Source: JANJTB01 sp032027125
GTDB lineage: Bacteria; Bacteroidota; Ignavibacteria; Kapaibacteriales; UBA2268
Length of the DNA: 64,000 nucleotides
Assembly: GCA_032027125.1 (NCBI GenBank)
Contig: JAVSMQ010000001.1
Location: 4,174,117 to 4,238,116, forward strand
Direction of reading: 5' to 3'
A model generated the notes under the pieces. The model saw only the letters and a program-made list of their open reading frames with translations. It had not been told where the DNA came from and ran no database searches. Below, one piece after another: positions 45,440 to 55,902 of this stretch. Each line of letters opens with the position of its first letter. Position 1 is the first letter of the stretch. The position numbers and the translations under genes were made by a program.

Positions 45440-46723
45440 ATGAACAAGTTGTTGTTTTTATTTATCGCTGTGCTGGTTTTAATCGGCATTAATCCGCTTT
45501 TGGGACAGGAACCCGACCCCTATCAGCTCTGGCAGACGACCGACCCCCTTGGCTATTCAGGTTTTGTTATTCATCCTAACGGTAACATCATAGCCAATAG
45601 GAATTGTGAATTCTTTGAAATTGACGGAAATACCGGTCAACTGTTACGTGTGTTTCCAGTTCATTACGGTTATTCGGAAATAGAGAGTGTAACGTTATCA
45701 TCCGACGGCAAATATTTTGCTGCTACTTATTGGGGGGCAGATAGCTCAACAACTTTCATTTTTGATTACCAAACTGGTGAAGTATTCAGAAAATTCAAAA
45801 GAATGGGCGATAATATTCGATTTATGTCCGACAGTAAACGAATATTAATCACAACATTCGACCGTGGACATCCAAATGCTTCATTATCAGTTTATAATCT
45901 TGAAGATGAGAGTTTTCAAAATTTTGGAGCAGGCTTCTCATCTGAAGGTTTTGCTGAAATTGCTGTGTCTGATGACGGAAGATATTTTGCGACAGGGGGT
46001 AGAAAAATTGAGCAGGTTGGACTTGAAGAAAAAACATTTGTTTATCTTCGGCTTTGGGACGCAGTAACACTAAAACCTATAAAACAACTTGATAAAATCG
46101 AAGGGGACAACGAAGTACGCAGTATCAAATTCTCACCTGATGGAAAGTATGTGGGGTTTCAAGTATATTTGAGAGATCTCTATATTTACAAATTAGGCGA
46201 AATGAATCTGTTTAAACACTACGATGAATCAAGTGTTGAGTATGGAGTAATATACTTCTGTTTTTTAGACAATGATTTAATAGGTCTAAGTTCTGGTGAA
46301 AGTTTTTCTAAAAGAAATTTTATGATAATGAATTTGCTAAATGATAAAAAAGTCTTTTATCGTCACGGAAAATCAGGTTTATTAGGATATAATCCCTTTC
46401 ATAATTCTTTTTTAGTAAGAAATGAAGGTATTGAATCTTATGATTTAAACAAAATTGTATCAAATGTAACTGAACCTATTCAAAAGAATAATTTTTCAAT
46501 TCATTTCATCAAAAATACGCTAATTCTATCAGGATTAAATTCAATTTCAGGTCAGGTAAATATTACTATAAGTGATATTAATGGCAGAGTAATCCGAAAG
46601 TTAGATTCACCATTTGCTAATTCTGAGCTAAGAATACCAATCAAACTCCTCAACGGAACATACTTTATTCACATTAAAGACGGAAATAAGGAATATTCCT
46701 CAAAATTTTTAGTTGCAGAATAA
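45440..46723 (+). CDS. T9SS-sorted beta-propeller-like protein (cassette copy 1)
   Basis: A 427-residue exported protein with a signal peptide (MNKLLFLFIAVLVLIGINPL) and repeating SPDGKYxxxQ / SSDGKYFAATY motifs like those of WD40/YVTN propellers. A C-terminal T9SS type-A sorting domain of about 75 residues follows (NITISDINGRVIRKL... NGTYFIHIKDGNKEYSSKFLV). It probably ends up on the cell surface or is released. It is the first of three tandem cassettes; its middle is the most divergent of the three propeller proteins. Confidence 0.8.
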   Translation: MNKLLFLFIAVLVLIGINPLLGQEPDPYQLWQTTDPLGYSGFVIHPNGNIIANRNCEFFEIDGNTGQLLRVFPVHYGYSEIESVTLSSDGKYFAATYWGADSSTTFIFDYQTGEVFRKFKRMGDNIRFMSDSKRILITTFDRGHPNASLSVYNLEDESFQNFGAGFSSEGFAEIAVSDDGRYFATGGRKIEQVGLEEKTFVYLRLWDAVTLKPIKQLDKIEGDNEVRSIKFSPDGKYVGFQVYLRDLYIYKLGEMNLFKHYDESSVEYGVIYFCFLDNDLIGLSSGESFSKRNFMIMNLLNDKKVFYRHGKSGLLGYNPFHNSFLVRNEGIESYDLNKIVSNVTEPIQKNNFSIHFIKNTLILSGLNSISGQVNITISDINGRVIRKLDSPFANSELRIPIKLLNGTYFIHIKDGNKEYSSKFLVAE

Positions 46724-46736
46724 GAGGAAATTCACT

Positions 46737-47249
46737 ATGAAAACTATAATAATTTTCCTTTTGGCAGCTACCATTGCTTTTTCACAGACACGTGAACCGG
46801 TTCAGCAGACATTTAAAATATTTGATAATAATCAAAATTATGTAAATATTCTTCTGAATTCCAGTAACGATTATTTTAAATTAAAAAACTTCCAAATCGG
46901 CTGGCATTGGGGCTCAATGCGGGTTCTCAGCCAAAGCCTCCTCATGAACCAGGGAGATATTTCAACGGAAATAACACCAAATCCTTATTTTCACTTAGGT
47001 GATTTTAATGACAGTACAAATTATTTTGTCAGGGCTTATTATGATACCATAATAAACGGGGAACCCAAACAAGGTCATTTATATTCTCATACAGTTTATG
47101 ACAATTCCATTGTTTTTACAAATGGTATGAATTACGACCCGTCATTATATATCAATCCTTCAGACACGTTTAAGTTGAATATCAGAACGGGAGACCCGCA
47201 GAATCCAATATTCGGTCGTAGGAAATGGGAATTAGGAAATAGGAATTAA
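46737..47249 (+). CDS. Truncated homologue of the large T9SS protein (copy 1)
   Basis: A 170-residue protein from the ATG at 46737 (AAGAGGAAA site upstream, signal peptide MKTIIIFLLAATIAFS). FQIGWHWGSMRVLSQSLLMN and the surrounding residues align with TLGWHWASGRSMTESLGFTQ in the 1724-residue protein at 50702. It covers only the first 150 or so residues of that protein and ends in RRKWELGNRN, encoded by low-complexity DNA. No sorting tail remains, so it is probably a decayed or minimal copy. Confidence 0.7.
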   Translation: MKTIIIFLLAATIAFSQTREPVQQTFKIFDNNQNYVNILLNSSNDYFKLKNFQIGWHWGSMRVLSQSLLMNQGDISTEITPNPYFHLGDFNDSTNYFVRAYYDTIINGEPKQGHLYSHTVYDNSIVFTNGMNYDPSLYINPSDTFKLNIRTGDPQNPIFGRRKWELGNRN

Positions 47250-47678
47250 AACAGCTTGCTTCCAGCCCCCAACACCTGACAATACTCCTTCCTTCATCAT
47301 TTAAAAACTAAATGACAAAGAAAGAAGTAAAAAAAAGAATATGAGAATTTGTTCTTTGAGATAAAATGTTTAAGTTTGCTTTTTTAAAATTTGACTTTGA
47401 GAAATATGTAGTTAGTTCTTTTTTGAAATAATTTTGTAAGCGTGGTCTTACTTCGTTCTTAACTGAAAATCGCCAATTTATTGTACGAGAACGGTAGGAG
47501 TCACGCCCCAATTGGGGCGTTCCTTTGTTGCTTTTGTACAGGGCGTTTGGCGATGCCTAAATTTAGAGCAAACTATAGGGACGCTCTTTTTTATTGTACT
47601 TTGAGACAAATTTGATATTGATGTGTTAATCATATTGTTTGAGTTAACGATTTTATAATTTCTTTTTGGAGGTTTTTG
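47250..47678. other. Intergenic region with an 18-bp palindrome
   Basis: It holds a perfect palindrome ACGCCCCAATTGGGGCGT at 47503-47520 and an AAATTTGATATTGATGTGTTAA stretch that resembles sequence upstream of the first cassette (near 45318). No gene is supported. Confidence 0.55.
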
Positions 47679-48899
47679 ATGAGTAAGTTTTTGTTATTAA
47701 CAATGGCAGTTTTAATCTTTCTTCTCTGTGCAGATGCTGATGCACAGCCAACGCTACAAGGAGAAGTGATTTGGGAATCAACAACATCAGTAGGTTTCAA
47801 TGATTTAAAGTTTTCACCCGATGATAAATATTTCTATATCAGAAATGATAACGGAATACATAAATTTGACAGTGAAAACGGACATTATATGGGAATATTT
47901 ATTGCCGGATTGACTGATGATTTCGGAATAATATCCGAGTATGGTTGGATGTTCTGTACACGTGCTGAAGGATTATCAATTTATGATATGAATACGGGGG
48001 AATTTATAAGAAATATAGGTGATTCCTGGCCCGGCGGCTGGTTTGATGTATCACCCGATAAAAGCAAAATAGTATTCCGTCAGCAGGGCAGTATGTGGGT
48101 TTACAGTCTTCCTGACTTACAGGAAATTTGCAGGTTTCAACATAATGGTTCTCCGAGATTTCTAAATAATGACCAAATAGCTATGACACGAAGCGATAGT
48201 GCTATGGGCGGCGGTAATTGGGCTGTAGATATTTATTCTGTTCAGCAGCAAATGATTATTAAAAAACTACCTATTCCGCATCCTGCTAATTCAGGTGATG
48301 CTATGTATGTAAGTTCTGACTACAAAAATATAATTACAATTAATTCAACTGAAGTAAATTTTTATGATTCAGAAAAAGGTGAGTTAATAAACAAAATTCC
48401 ATTTCATCAAGCATATATTTTTGGTTTTAATCCTACAGGACAATATTATAATATATCAGGGTCAATTCAGAATTCAATTTATAATTTTAAGAATCATAAA
48501 GAAATATTTAGCTTAAATCCTGATGATATTCGTGCCGTTCGGTTCCTCAATTTAAATAATAAACGTTTGATTTCAATTCATAAGTTTGGTATATTAAAAA
48601 TGTTGCGATTTGATTTCGATTCGCTTGCAACAGGTGTAGAAATTAAAGATGATATACCGGTTATTTATCCGAATCCAACTATGAATTTTGTAAATATTCC
48701 TATTGAAAACGAATTCATTACAAAAGTTGTAATAAGAGATTATACAGGAAAAGAGTTTCCCACAGATTACTTAATTGAGTCAAATAAAAAGTTAGCTGTT
48801 TTACGTTTAAATCTGACCACTTTACCAAAAGGAACATATATAATTACGATACAAAGTGGAAAAGAAAATAAAACATATAAACTGATGAAGGGAGAGTGA
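47679..48899 (+). CDS. T9SS-sorted beta-propeller-like protein (cassette copy 2)
   Basis: A 406-residue exported protein. The true start is the ATG at 47679, with a strong TTTGGAGG site 7 bp upstream. The signal peptide is MSKFLLLTMAVLIFLLCADA. Propeller-like repeats (LKFSPDDKYFYIRND, FDVSPDKSKIVFRQQGSMWV) are followed by a T9SS tail (IPVIYPNPTMNFVNIPIENE... LPKGTYIITIQSGKENKTYKL). It is very similar to copy 3 at 49460 along its whole length. It is followed 3 bp later by a truncated partner. Confidence 0.85.
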   Translation: MSKFLLLTMAVLIFLLCADADAQPTLQGEVIWESTTSVGFNDLKFSPDDKYFYIRNDNGIHKFDSENGHYMGIFIAGLTDDFGIISEYGWMFCTRAEGLSIYDMNTGEFIRNIGDSWPGGWFDVSPDKSKIVFRQQGSMWVYSLPDLQEICRFQHNGSPRFLNNDQIAMTRSDSAMGGGNWAVDIYSVQQQMIIKKLPIPHPANSGDAMYVSSDYKNIITINSTEVNFYDSEKGELINKIPFHQAYIFGFNPTGQYYNISGSIQNSIYNFKNHKEIFSLNPDDIRAVRFLNLNNKRLISIHKFGILKMLRFDFDSLATGVEIKDDIPVIYPNPTMNFVNIPIENEFITKVVIRDYTGKEFPTDYLIESNKKLAVLRLNLTTLPKGTYIITIQSGKENKTYKLMKGE

Positions 48900-48902
48900 C
48901 AA

Positions 48903-49322
48903 ATGAAACGAAATGTAATAATATCACTATTGCCTTTAATTCTTTTTGCTGTATCTTTAAATGCCCAATATGTATATCCACCGCAGCAAAAAATCTATAC
49001 ATATTCTGACACTACTTATACAACAAAAGATTCCATATACATTTCCGCATCACTACCACAGTTCAAAATCAATAATTTCACTTTGGGATGGCATTGGTCG
49101 TCGGGAAAATCCATGACCGAAAGTCTCGGTTTTACGCAAGGTCATCTTAACAGAGATAATATTTATAATTCGGTTGACAGTATTGCATCGAACATAAATA
49201 TAATTAAAAATTCAAATGGGATATACAGTAATGGTGATCATCTAAAACCGATGAATACAATTTCAATGCAGTGGGAGCCTACTTTACATATTAATAGTGA
49301 TAGTTCATTTCTTTTTTCTTAA
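48903..49322 (+). CDS. Truncated homologue of the large T9SS protein (copy 2)
   Basis: A 139-residue protein almost identical to the first 135 residues of the 1724-residue protein: signal peptide, PPQQKIYTY, FTLGWHWSSGKSMTESLGFT, QGHLNRDNIYNSVDSIA. It breaks off after HINSDS and reads FLFS before a stop, at a point where the large protein continues. This is a clean truncation by deletion or recombination, probably during cassette duplication. Confidence 0.75.
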   Translation: MKRNVIISLLPLILFAVSLNAQYVYPPQQKIYTYSDTTYTTKDSIYISASLPQFKINNFTLGWHWSSGKSMTESLGFTQGHLNRDNIYNSVDSIASNINIIKNSNGIYSNGDHLKPMNTISMQWEPTLHINSDSSFLFS

Positions 49323-49376
49323 TAATTTACAAGCTGAATTATTAAGAAAGAAAAAATATAAATTGTAATAATGAAT

Positions 49377-49409
49377 ATTTTTATTAGTTTAATATAGATT
49401 TATTAATGA
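49377..49409 (+). repeat. Second copy of the upstream element
   Basis: TTATTAGTTTAATATAG followed by ATTTATTAATGAG; see the matching element at 45229-45260. Confidence 0.6.
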
Positions 49410-49459
49410 GTCTTAAAATAAGTTTTTAATTTTTAAATTTCTTTTTTTGGAGGTTTTTG

Positions 49460-50698
49460 ATGAATAAGTTTTTGTTATTAACAATGGCAGTTTTAATCTT
49501 TCTTCTCTGTGCAGGTGCCAATGCACAGCCTACGATTGACCCCGAAGTAATTTGGGAATCAACAACACCTGTAACCTTTAATGATTTAAAGTTTTCAACC
49601 GATGACAAATATTTCTATATCAGAAATGAAGATGTAGGTAGCCAGGATGTCGGAATTCACAAATTCAATAGTGAAAACGGGGAGTATATGGGAATGTTTA
49701 TTCCCGGGTTAATTAATGATTTCGGAATTATTCAGGAGTATGGATGGATGTTCTGTACCCGGGCGGAAGGATTATCAATTTATGATATGAATACCGGTGC
49801 TTTTATAAGAAACATCGGTGAATCCTGGCCCGGCGGTTGGTTTGATGTCTCACCCGATAAAAGTAAAATAGTTTTCCGTCAGCAGGGAAGTATGTGGGTT
49901 TACTCACTACCTAATTTAGAGGAAATATGCAGATATCAGCATAATGGTTCACCGAGATTTATAAATAATTCTCAAATAGCAATGACAAGAAGTGATGTTA
50001 ACTTGGGTGGTGATAACTGGGCAATAGATGTTTACTCCATAGAAGAACAAAAAATCATTAAAACACTTCCAATACCACATCCTGCCACAGTAGGAGATAA
50101 AATATATGTCAGTCCTGACTACAAAAATTTAATAACAACCAATTCTTTAAGTGTTAATTTCTATGATATTGAAACGGGGGAATTAAAAAAGAAAATGACA
50201 TCAGGACAGGCTTTTAATGTAGATTTTAACCCAACAGGAAAATTTTATGTTTTATGTGTTTATAATCAAACAACTTTTTATAATTATGGAAATTATGAAG
50301 CTATTATGCAAATTAATTTTGATGAATATGGTTCTGCAAAATTTCTAAATAATAAAAACAAACAGATTTTAGTTTTTAATAAGTTACGCAAACTTAAAAT
50401 GCTTCATTTTGATTTTGATTCGCTTGCAACAGGAGTAATAACTAAGGAGGATATACCGATTATTTATCCAAATCCAACATCGGATTATGTAAACATTCCA
50501 ATTGAAAGTATTTACATATCGAAAGTAACAATTACAGATTATTTCGGAAGAAATTTTCCTGCAGTTTATTTAATGGAAACCGGCAAAAAATCAGATTCAA
50601 TCAGATTAAACCTCACGGGACTACCAAAGGGAACATACTTTATTTCAATACAAAACAAAAACAGCCAAAAAACCTACAAACTGATTAAGGGAGAATAA
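49460..50698 (+). CDS. T9SS-sorted beta-propeller-like protein (cassette copy 3)
   Basis: A 412-residue exported protein, the close paralogue of copy 2, starting at the ATG at 49460 after the same TTTGGAGG site. The signal peptide is MNKFLLLTMAVLIFLLCAGA. Propeller-like blades include the shared FDVSPDKSKIVFRQQGSMWV segment, and the T9SS tail is IPIIYPNPTSDYVNIPIESI... LPKGTYFISIQNKNSQKTYKL. A five-residue insert (DVGSQ) distinguishes it near residue 60. It lies 3 bp upstream of the full-length large protein, so the two are cotranscribed and probably work together at the surface. Confidence 0.85.
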   Translation: MNKFLLLTMAVLIFLLCAGANAQPTIDPEVIWESTTPVTFNDLKFSTDDKYFYIRNEDVGSQDVGIHKFNSENGEYMGMFIPGLINDFGIIQEYGWMFCTRAEGLSIYDMNTGAFIRNIGESWPGGWFDVSPDKSKIVFRQQGSMWVYSLPNLEEICRYQHNGSPRFINNSQIAMTRSDVNLGGDNWAIDVYSIEEQKIIKTLPIPHPATVGDKIYVSPDYKNLITTNSLSVNFYDIETGELKKKMTSGQAFNVDFNPTGKFYVLCVYNQTTFYNYGNYEAIMQINFDEYGSAKFLNNKNKQILVFNKLRKLKMLHFDFDSLATGVITKEDIPIIYPNPTSDYVNIPIESIYISKVTITDYFGRNFPAVYLMETGKKSDSIRLNLTGLPKGTYFISIQNKNSQKTYKLIKGE

Positions 50699-50701
50699 GC
50701 C

Positions 50702-53700
50702 ATGAAACGCACTGTAATAATATCACTATTACCTTTAATTCTGTTTGCCGTATCATTGCATGCCCAATACGTTAATCCTCCGCAGCAAAAAATTTATACT
50801 TATACCGATACTACCTATACGACAAAAGACTCAATATTTATTTCCGCATCCTTACCTCAATTCCAGATAAATACCTACACATTGGGCTGGCATTGGGCGT
50901 CGGGCAGATCCATGACGGAAAGTCTCGGTTTTACGCAAGGACATCTTAACAGAGATAATATTTATAATTCTGTTGACAGTATTGCAGCGAATATAAATAT
51001 AATCAAAAACTCAGAAGGTATTTACAGCAACGGTAATCATTTAAAACCGATGAATACAATTTCGATGCAGTGGGAACCTACACTTTTGATTAACAGTGAC
51101 AGCCTAAAATATCTGCAATACCGGCAATATGACAAAGAAAAATCGGTATTCGGTTTCAGAACGGTTCTTGGTGAGCCCCTGGTAACTAATCCTGTAGATT
51201 CCAATTATCAGTGCCTTCTTTTGAAAACAACAGGTAATTATGTCGGTGAAAATGTATTGGCTAATCCATGGAGTGACAGTGCTTTATATATATTTAATAC
51301 TTTATCAGATACTTTACCGGATGATTATCCTGCTTATGCATATTATGGCTATGACTTTGTTTTCAGCATTAATCTCAGAAGAAACGACATAAGAAACAAC
51401 ATACAAGATAATACACCTGTGCTTGTAATAAAACTTCCATACAAAACTGTATCAAGAGAAGGGTATATTTTATTTTCCGATATTCCAACAAATATTGCCA
51501 ATGATTTTGAAATAATTACTAATTTGGGTATTGCAAGAGGAAGGAAGCAAAAAAAAATACACATAACAACAGATTTGGACTCTATTATTATAACGAGAAA
51601 TATGCTTCCTATAAATAATAACGAAGTGACTATTAATGCCTATTTTAAATGTAGAGAAGGTAGTATTTTTGAAAATCCTAAACTTGCATATACAAACGGT
51701 ATATTTCCCAAACTCGGCTGTGAAGTGCGTTATCTTGGCGGGTGCGACATTGCAGTTGATTGGGTCCGCGTCGGCAGTGAAGCAAGTGAAGATGTATATT
51801 GGGGAAAATATGACAGCCTTTTTAAAGCATATACGCAATATGAATTCAATTTTTTGAACACTCCTGATTTTGCCTCACAGAAAAGTATATTAAAAAGATT
51901 TTATCTTCGGGACGAAGGCAATTGCAGTTTCTGGAGAACGGCAAAATACTATAACAGTCTGATTGGTAATATCGGAACATTTGAAACGGGTCCCGAGTTG
52001 CCTGATTTATATAAACATTACGTTAACCCTCCCGAATACTGGTACAGTTTTTATAAAATCTACAGCAGTACAGCCGCTCCTTATATAAGAAACGGTGCTT
52101 TGAATGATGCCTCACTTTTAGCCACAGCGGAATACTGCGGCTATAAGCGGGGAACTCACTGGGAATCGGATTCCATTAATTCGGATTTCGAGAATCTTGC
52201 AAATCACGGTACTAAACATTTATTTGACCCAACAGTTCCTTTTCAAACATATTTCAACAATTTGGATGCATTTAAATCAACCCAGGCAAGTTTTGACGAA
52301 TTTGTCATTAGTGGTTATTTACTGGAAAACAGAAGTAATCTTTTATTTAACGGTGAAAAATGGTGGGCTCAGTCCTTCATCTATGCTAAATCCCCAAAGA
52401 TGGTAACACCTGCCGGTTTTCCTACGCAACTTGACACATTAGTATCTTTTGAGTCCCGACCCAAAACAGCACATGAGCTAAGTCTTTTTTGCTGGCAGCC
52501 TTTGATTTTAGGCGGTAAGGGAGTACTCGTTGACGGCGAAGTATCTTCAGACGCAAGAGCTACACCATTCGATGAAAAAAGAATAGCTACTAATATAGGC
52601 AAGAATCAATATTACTACGAAAACTGTCAGCTTAATGATACTACACGTCTTGCAGATTTGGAAGGTTGGGATTTTATAATGCACGATTCAGTCGGTACGG
52701 ATTTTTTTAATCCTGAATATGAATGGTCAGGTATTAATGAATATATCGAATGGGATGTTGTACCTCAAGCTTTGGGTGTAGCCCGTAACAGGATGTATGC
52801 AGGCAGAAAGTCAGCCAGAATAGAACTTAAAAAATTCTCCGATTTTGTACATAATAATGAATCAGTAATAATGCCGTTAAAACTACAGAGCTGGCTTGGA
52901 AAAGGATACCGCCGTTATTATTTGCAGCATCCTGATTATACACAGGACACCATAATGTCTACTTTTTTTGATATTAATAATACAGGTATAAAAACCAGAC
53001 CCATTGGAAGAGTTAAAGCCAATGGCGACCCCCACTATGAAAATGAAGCATTGGATACGGCAGGAATGAAAATTGACTCAAGCTTTTATGACTTAACGAT
53101 TTTGGCAGATTCAAATATAACATCTTCTACATCTACCATTTATGTTGGCATGTTAAACAGGCGTACAAGCCCGTTAATACACATAAATCCTGCAGAAGAT
53201 GATAATGAGCAAAACGAGCATCTATTGTTTCTGTCAATGGATGAAATAAATGAATTATGCGAAAGTGGTGGAAACAATCCGGAGTCAGGAGTTTATAAAA
53301 CTGCAGAAGAATGGAGAACTTTGTATTGGCAAAGGCAAGCCGGCAGAGAAATTGTCTTGCCTTTTAACTACTGTGACCCTGATAATCCGAATGATTATGT
53401 GCTTCTGCATGTTAGGGAATTAAAAGCAGATTCTGCTTATAATGCATCATGGCCCTGGTGGAGAAAAGAACGATATGCGAATTATATTGATACTGTGATT
53501 GGTCAAAATAGCTCCCTTGCCGTTAAGTTCCTCCCTGGTGAGGGAAAGCTTTTTTCGATAAAAATTCTTAGACCAAATCCGATTCAGGGAAATCTTGCTT
53601 ATTCCAATCAGTCCAAATTTATTGTTTTTCCTGACAATGCCGACACAAATAAGGTTCGTTATCATCTTGCCTATCACAAGCCAGATACAACTCAGGCAAG

Positions 53701-55876
53701 AGAAGGAATAATGTCGGTTTATTATAGCCGAAGTTTTCCTATGGCTCGAAATTCAGATAATAGTCAAATTATCTGGGAACCTGCCATTTGCGTTTCGTCG
53801 AATATTTTTGTTCCCGGTCCCGATTCTGTATATTCTTCAATACCTGCTTATTATCCTTCATTAGCGGTACGTAAGGATGGAACATTAACTAAAGCATATA
53901 TCGTTTTCGCCACATCAACAGTTGATGAATCAACTACCTGCGAAATGAGAGCCTGCTATCCTGTCGCAGATACCTGTAAAGATTTCCTTAATCCTATTTG
54001 TGAATCAATACTTGATGTCGGAGGGGCTTCTGTGAACCCACCAAATCCATCAACAGTTATACAAAATATTGTTTACGGCTTTCGGGATAACTACGGTACG
54101 CCAACGGTCAACTGTTCAAGATACGGAAATTTCGTGGCTTGGTCAGATTCTTTATGCGGGATCGGCATTGGTTACAAATCGCCATCCGTAAATAATTTTG
54201 AATCAAAAATATTCCTGTCAGCAACGGGCGGAATCGCTTCTCATCCATCACTTAATATGTATTCAATTTTTGACAGATATGAAAATGACTGTGCCCTTGT
54301 TTGGCAGGAAAAGGAAGAACCTAACAGCATTTCATCAATTTATTATACAAAAATCGAAATGGATGATGACAGTCTAAGACATTTTTTACCGGCTCAATTA
54401 AATTTGAGACGTGAAATTGACACAATCAATAATTGTATTAAATTTTCTGGAAATGAATCTTCTATAATGCCTACTGTTTACAGGCTGCCCCAAGTTATGG
54501 GCAGTTCATCTGAACAATATGCTCATTATGATATAATTGCTTTTTACACTGAATTGAAACGTGATGTTGTGTTGAGAACTTTTATAAGTTATTACAACAT
54601 TTATAATCCTGATAAATATTTTTGGTCAATTACTTATCCAAAAAGAAGAATAAACAGTAAGAGCCAGTCAGATGTTTATTCAACCATGACTCATTATTTT
54701 TCAAATCCGGTAATGTCACAAATAACCTCATACAGAAAAGATGAAGGTTTGGAAGCAATTAGTCAGAGTGCTTTTGAATATCTTTTGAATTTTCAGGATT
54801 ACTGGTCATCAGAATTATATGGAACAGGAACAAAAATATATCATTTGAGAAATAATGCTAATTCATATAGTGACAATAATATAACTAAGATTAGCAGTTT
54901 CAGTGCTAATATTTATCCTGTTGCAGGTGGTTCAAACCCACATCTGGCTTATTCTCAGGTAGAAAATACTAATGCTGATGTATGGAAAAATCACAGAGTT
55001 TACGAGAACGGTACTATTTCCGGATATAACAAAATTGTTCCTAATCCAATATATTTTTATCCGTTTGATGAATGTCCGGATTGCACTAAAGCACAGAAAA
55101 TGATTTCTTTTGAATCCTTATTATCCGGTGGTGGATTTGGCAATACAACAATGAGTTTCCCGGGTATTTCTGTGCCTGAACCTCTGCCGATAAATTTACC
55201 ATATCAGGAAGTCAGCGATTCACTCGGAGAGTATATTTTGCCAATACAGCAGGATACAATCTTTACGGATTGGGTTTTAATCGATTCAACTGCAGAACTA
55301 CAATATTTAGTTACATTGGTTGATACAACAACCGTGTTATTTAAACTACAAAAACTTTCAGACAGTTCTTTTGTTGATTTACCAGCGCCATTCATACCCG
55401 ATGTTGTTTTTTCTCATCAGGTATTTTATCTTGTCAACGGCAATAACGACCAATACAGACTTGCGATGATAAATACCAATACCCAGCTTAATTATTCGGA
55501 AAATACGTATCTTGAAGCACCTTTTGTTATTGATACAATCTATGCAAAAAGAAGTTATGAGGTCAAACAAAATGTAGTAAATCTCAACAAGCATATTTTG
55601 GCTGATAAAATATTCAATTTATCCTGTATGCCGAATCCGGCAAAGGAAATACTTAATGTTGCGGTTTATGCTAACCAAAATACAAATGTTGAATCGGTTG
55701 TTTTGCAACTGTATAATCAGCAGGGTATGATGGTTTGGGAAAACAATTCCCGAATCAATTCAACGGCAGCCATTCCGGTTGATGATTGCAGTAACGGAAT
55801 GTATTTAATCCGTGCAAATATCACTACCAAGGATGGTTACTATACAGAAACTTCCAAAGTATTGATATTGAAGTAA
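50702..55876 (+). CDS. Giant T9SS-sorted surface protein
   Basis: A 1724-residue exported protein with signal peptide MKRTVIISLLPLILFAVSLHA and a C-terminal T9SS type-A domain over the last 80 or so residues (CMPNPAKEILNVAVYANQN... NGMYLIRANITTKDGYYTET). The middle is aromatic- and Asp/Asn-rich, with segments that recall Asp-box/sialidase-type propellers (YPSLAVRKDGTLTKAYIVFA, HPSLNMYSIFDRYENDCALVWQEKE) and several cysteine pairs. I do not recognise an enzyme active site. The N-terminal 150 residues recur in the two truncated copies upstream. It is likely a cell-surface or secreted protein. Confidence 0.85.
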   Translation: MKRTVIISLLPLILFAVSLHAQYVNPPQQKIYTYTDTTYTTKDSIFISASLPQFQINTYTLGWHWASGRSMTESLGFTQGHLNRDNIYNSVDSIAANINIIKNSEGIYSNGNHLKPMNTISMQWEPTLLINSDSLKYLQYRQYDKEKSVFGFRTVLGEPLVTNPVDSNYQCLLLKTTGNYVGENVLANPWSDSALYIFNTLSDTLPDDYPAYAYYGYDFVFSINLRRNDIRNNIQDNTPVLVIKLPYKTVSREGYILFSDIPTNIANDFEIITNLGIARGRKQKKIHITTDLDSIIITRNMLPINNNEVTINAYFKCREGSIFENPKLAYTNGIFPKLGCEVRYLGGCDIAVDWVRVGSEASEDVYWGKYDSLFKAYTQYEFNFLNTPDFASQKSILKRFYLRDEGNCSFWRTAKYYNSLIGNIGTFETGPELPDLYKHYVNPPEYWYSFYKIYSSTAAPYIRNGALNDASLLATAEYCGYKRGTHWESDSINSDFENLANHGTKHLFDPTVPFQTYFNNLDAFKSTQASFDEFVISGYLLENRSNLLFNGEKWWAQSFIYAKSPKMVTPAGFPTQLDTLVSFESRPKTAHELSLFCWQPLILGGKGVLVDGEVSSDARATPFDEKRIATNIGKNQYYYENCQLNDTTRLADLEGWDFIMHDSVGTDFFNPEYEWSGINEYIEWDVVPQALGVARNRMYAGRKSARIELKKFSDFVHNNESVIMPLKLQSWLGKGYRRYYLQHPDYTQDTIMSTFFDINNTGIKTRPIGRVKANGDPHYENEALDTAGMKIDSSFYDLTILADSNITSSTSTIYVGMLNRRTSPLIHINPAEDDNEQNEHLLFLSMDEINELCESGGNNPESGVYKTAEEWRTLYWQRQAGREIVLPFNYCDPDNPNDYVLLHVRELKADSAYNASWPWWRKERYANYIDTVIGQNSSLAVKFLPGEGKLFSIKILRPNPIQGNLAYSNQSKFIVFPDNADTNKVRYHLAYHKPDTTQAREGIMSVYYSRSFPMARNSDNSQIIWEPAICVSSNIFVPGPDSVYSSIPAYYPSLAVRKDGTLTKAYIVFATSTVDESTTCEMRACYPVADTCKDFLNPICESILDVGGASVNPPNPSTVIQNIVYGFRDNYGTPTVNCSRYGNFVAWSDSLCGIGIGYKSPSVNNFESKIFLSATGGIASHPSLNMYSIFDRYENDCALVWQEKEEPNSISSIYYTKIEMDDDSLRHFLPAQLNLRREIDTINNCIKFSGNESSIMPTVYRLPQVMGSSSEQYAHYDIIAFYTELKRDVVLRTFISYYNIYNPDKYFWSITYPKRRINSKSQSDVYSTMTHYFSNPVMSQITSYRKDEGLEAISQSAFEYLLNFQDYWSSELYGTGTKIYHLRNNANSYSDNNITKISSFSANIYPVAGGSNPHLAYSQVENTNADVWKNHRVYENGTISGYNKIVPNPIYFYPFDECPDCTKAQKMISFESLLSGGGFGNTTMSFPGISVPEPLPINLPYQEVSDSLGEYILPIQQDTIFTDWVLIDSTAELQYLVTLVDTTTVLFKLQKLSDSSFVDLPAPFIPDVVFSHQVFYLVNGNNDQYRLAMINTNTQLNYSENTYLEAPFVIDTIYAKRSYEVKQNVVNLNKHILADKIFNLSCMPNPAKEILNVAVYANQNTNVESVVLQLYNQQGMMVWENNSRINSTAAIPVDDCSNGMYLIRANITTKDGYYTETSKVLILK

Positions 55877-55902
55877 TGAATTGTCGTTTTTTTTATTATG
55901 AA

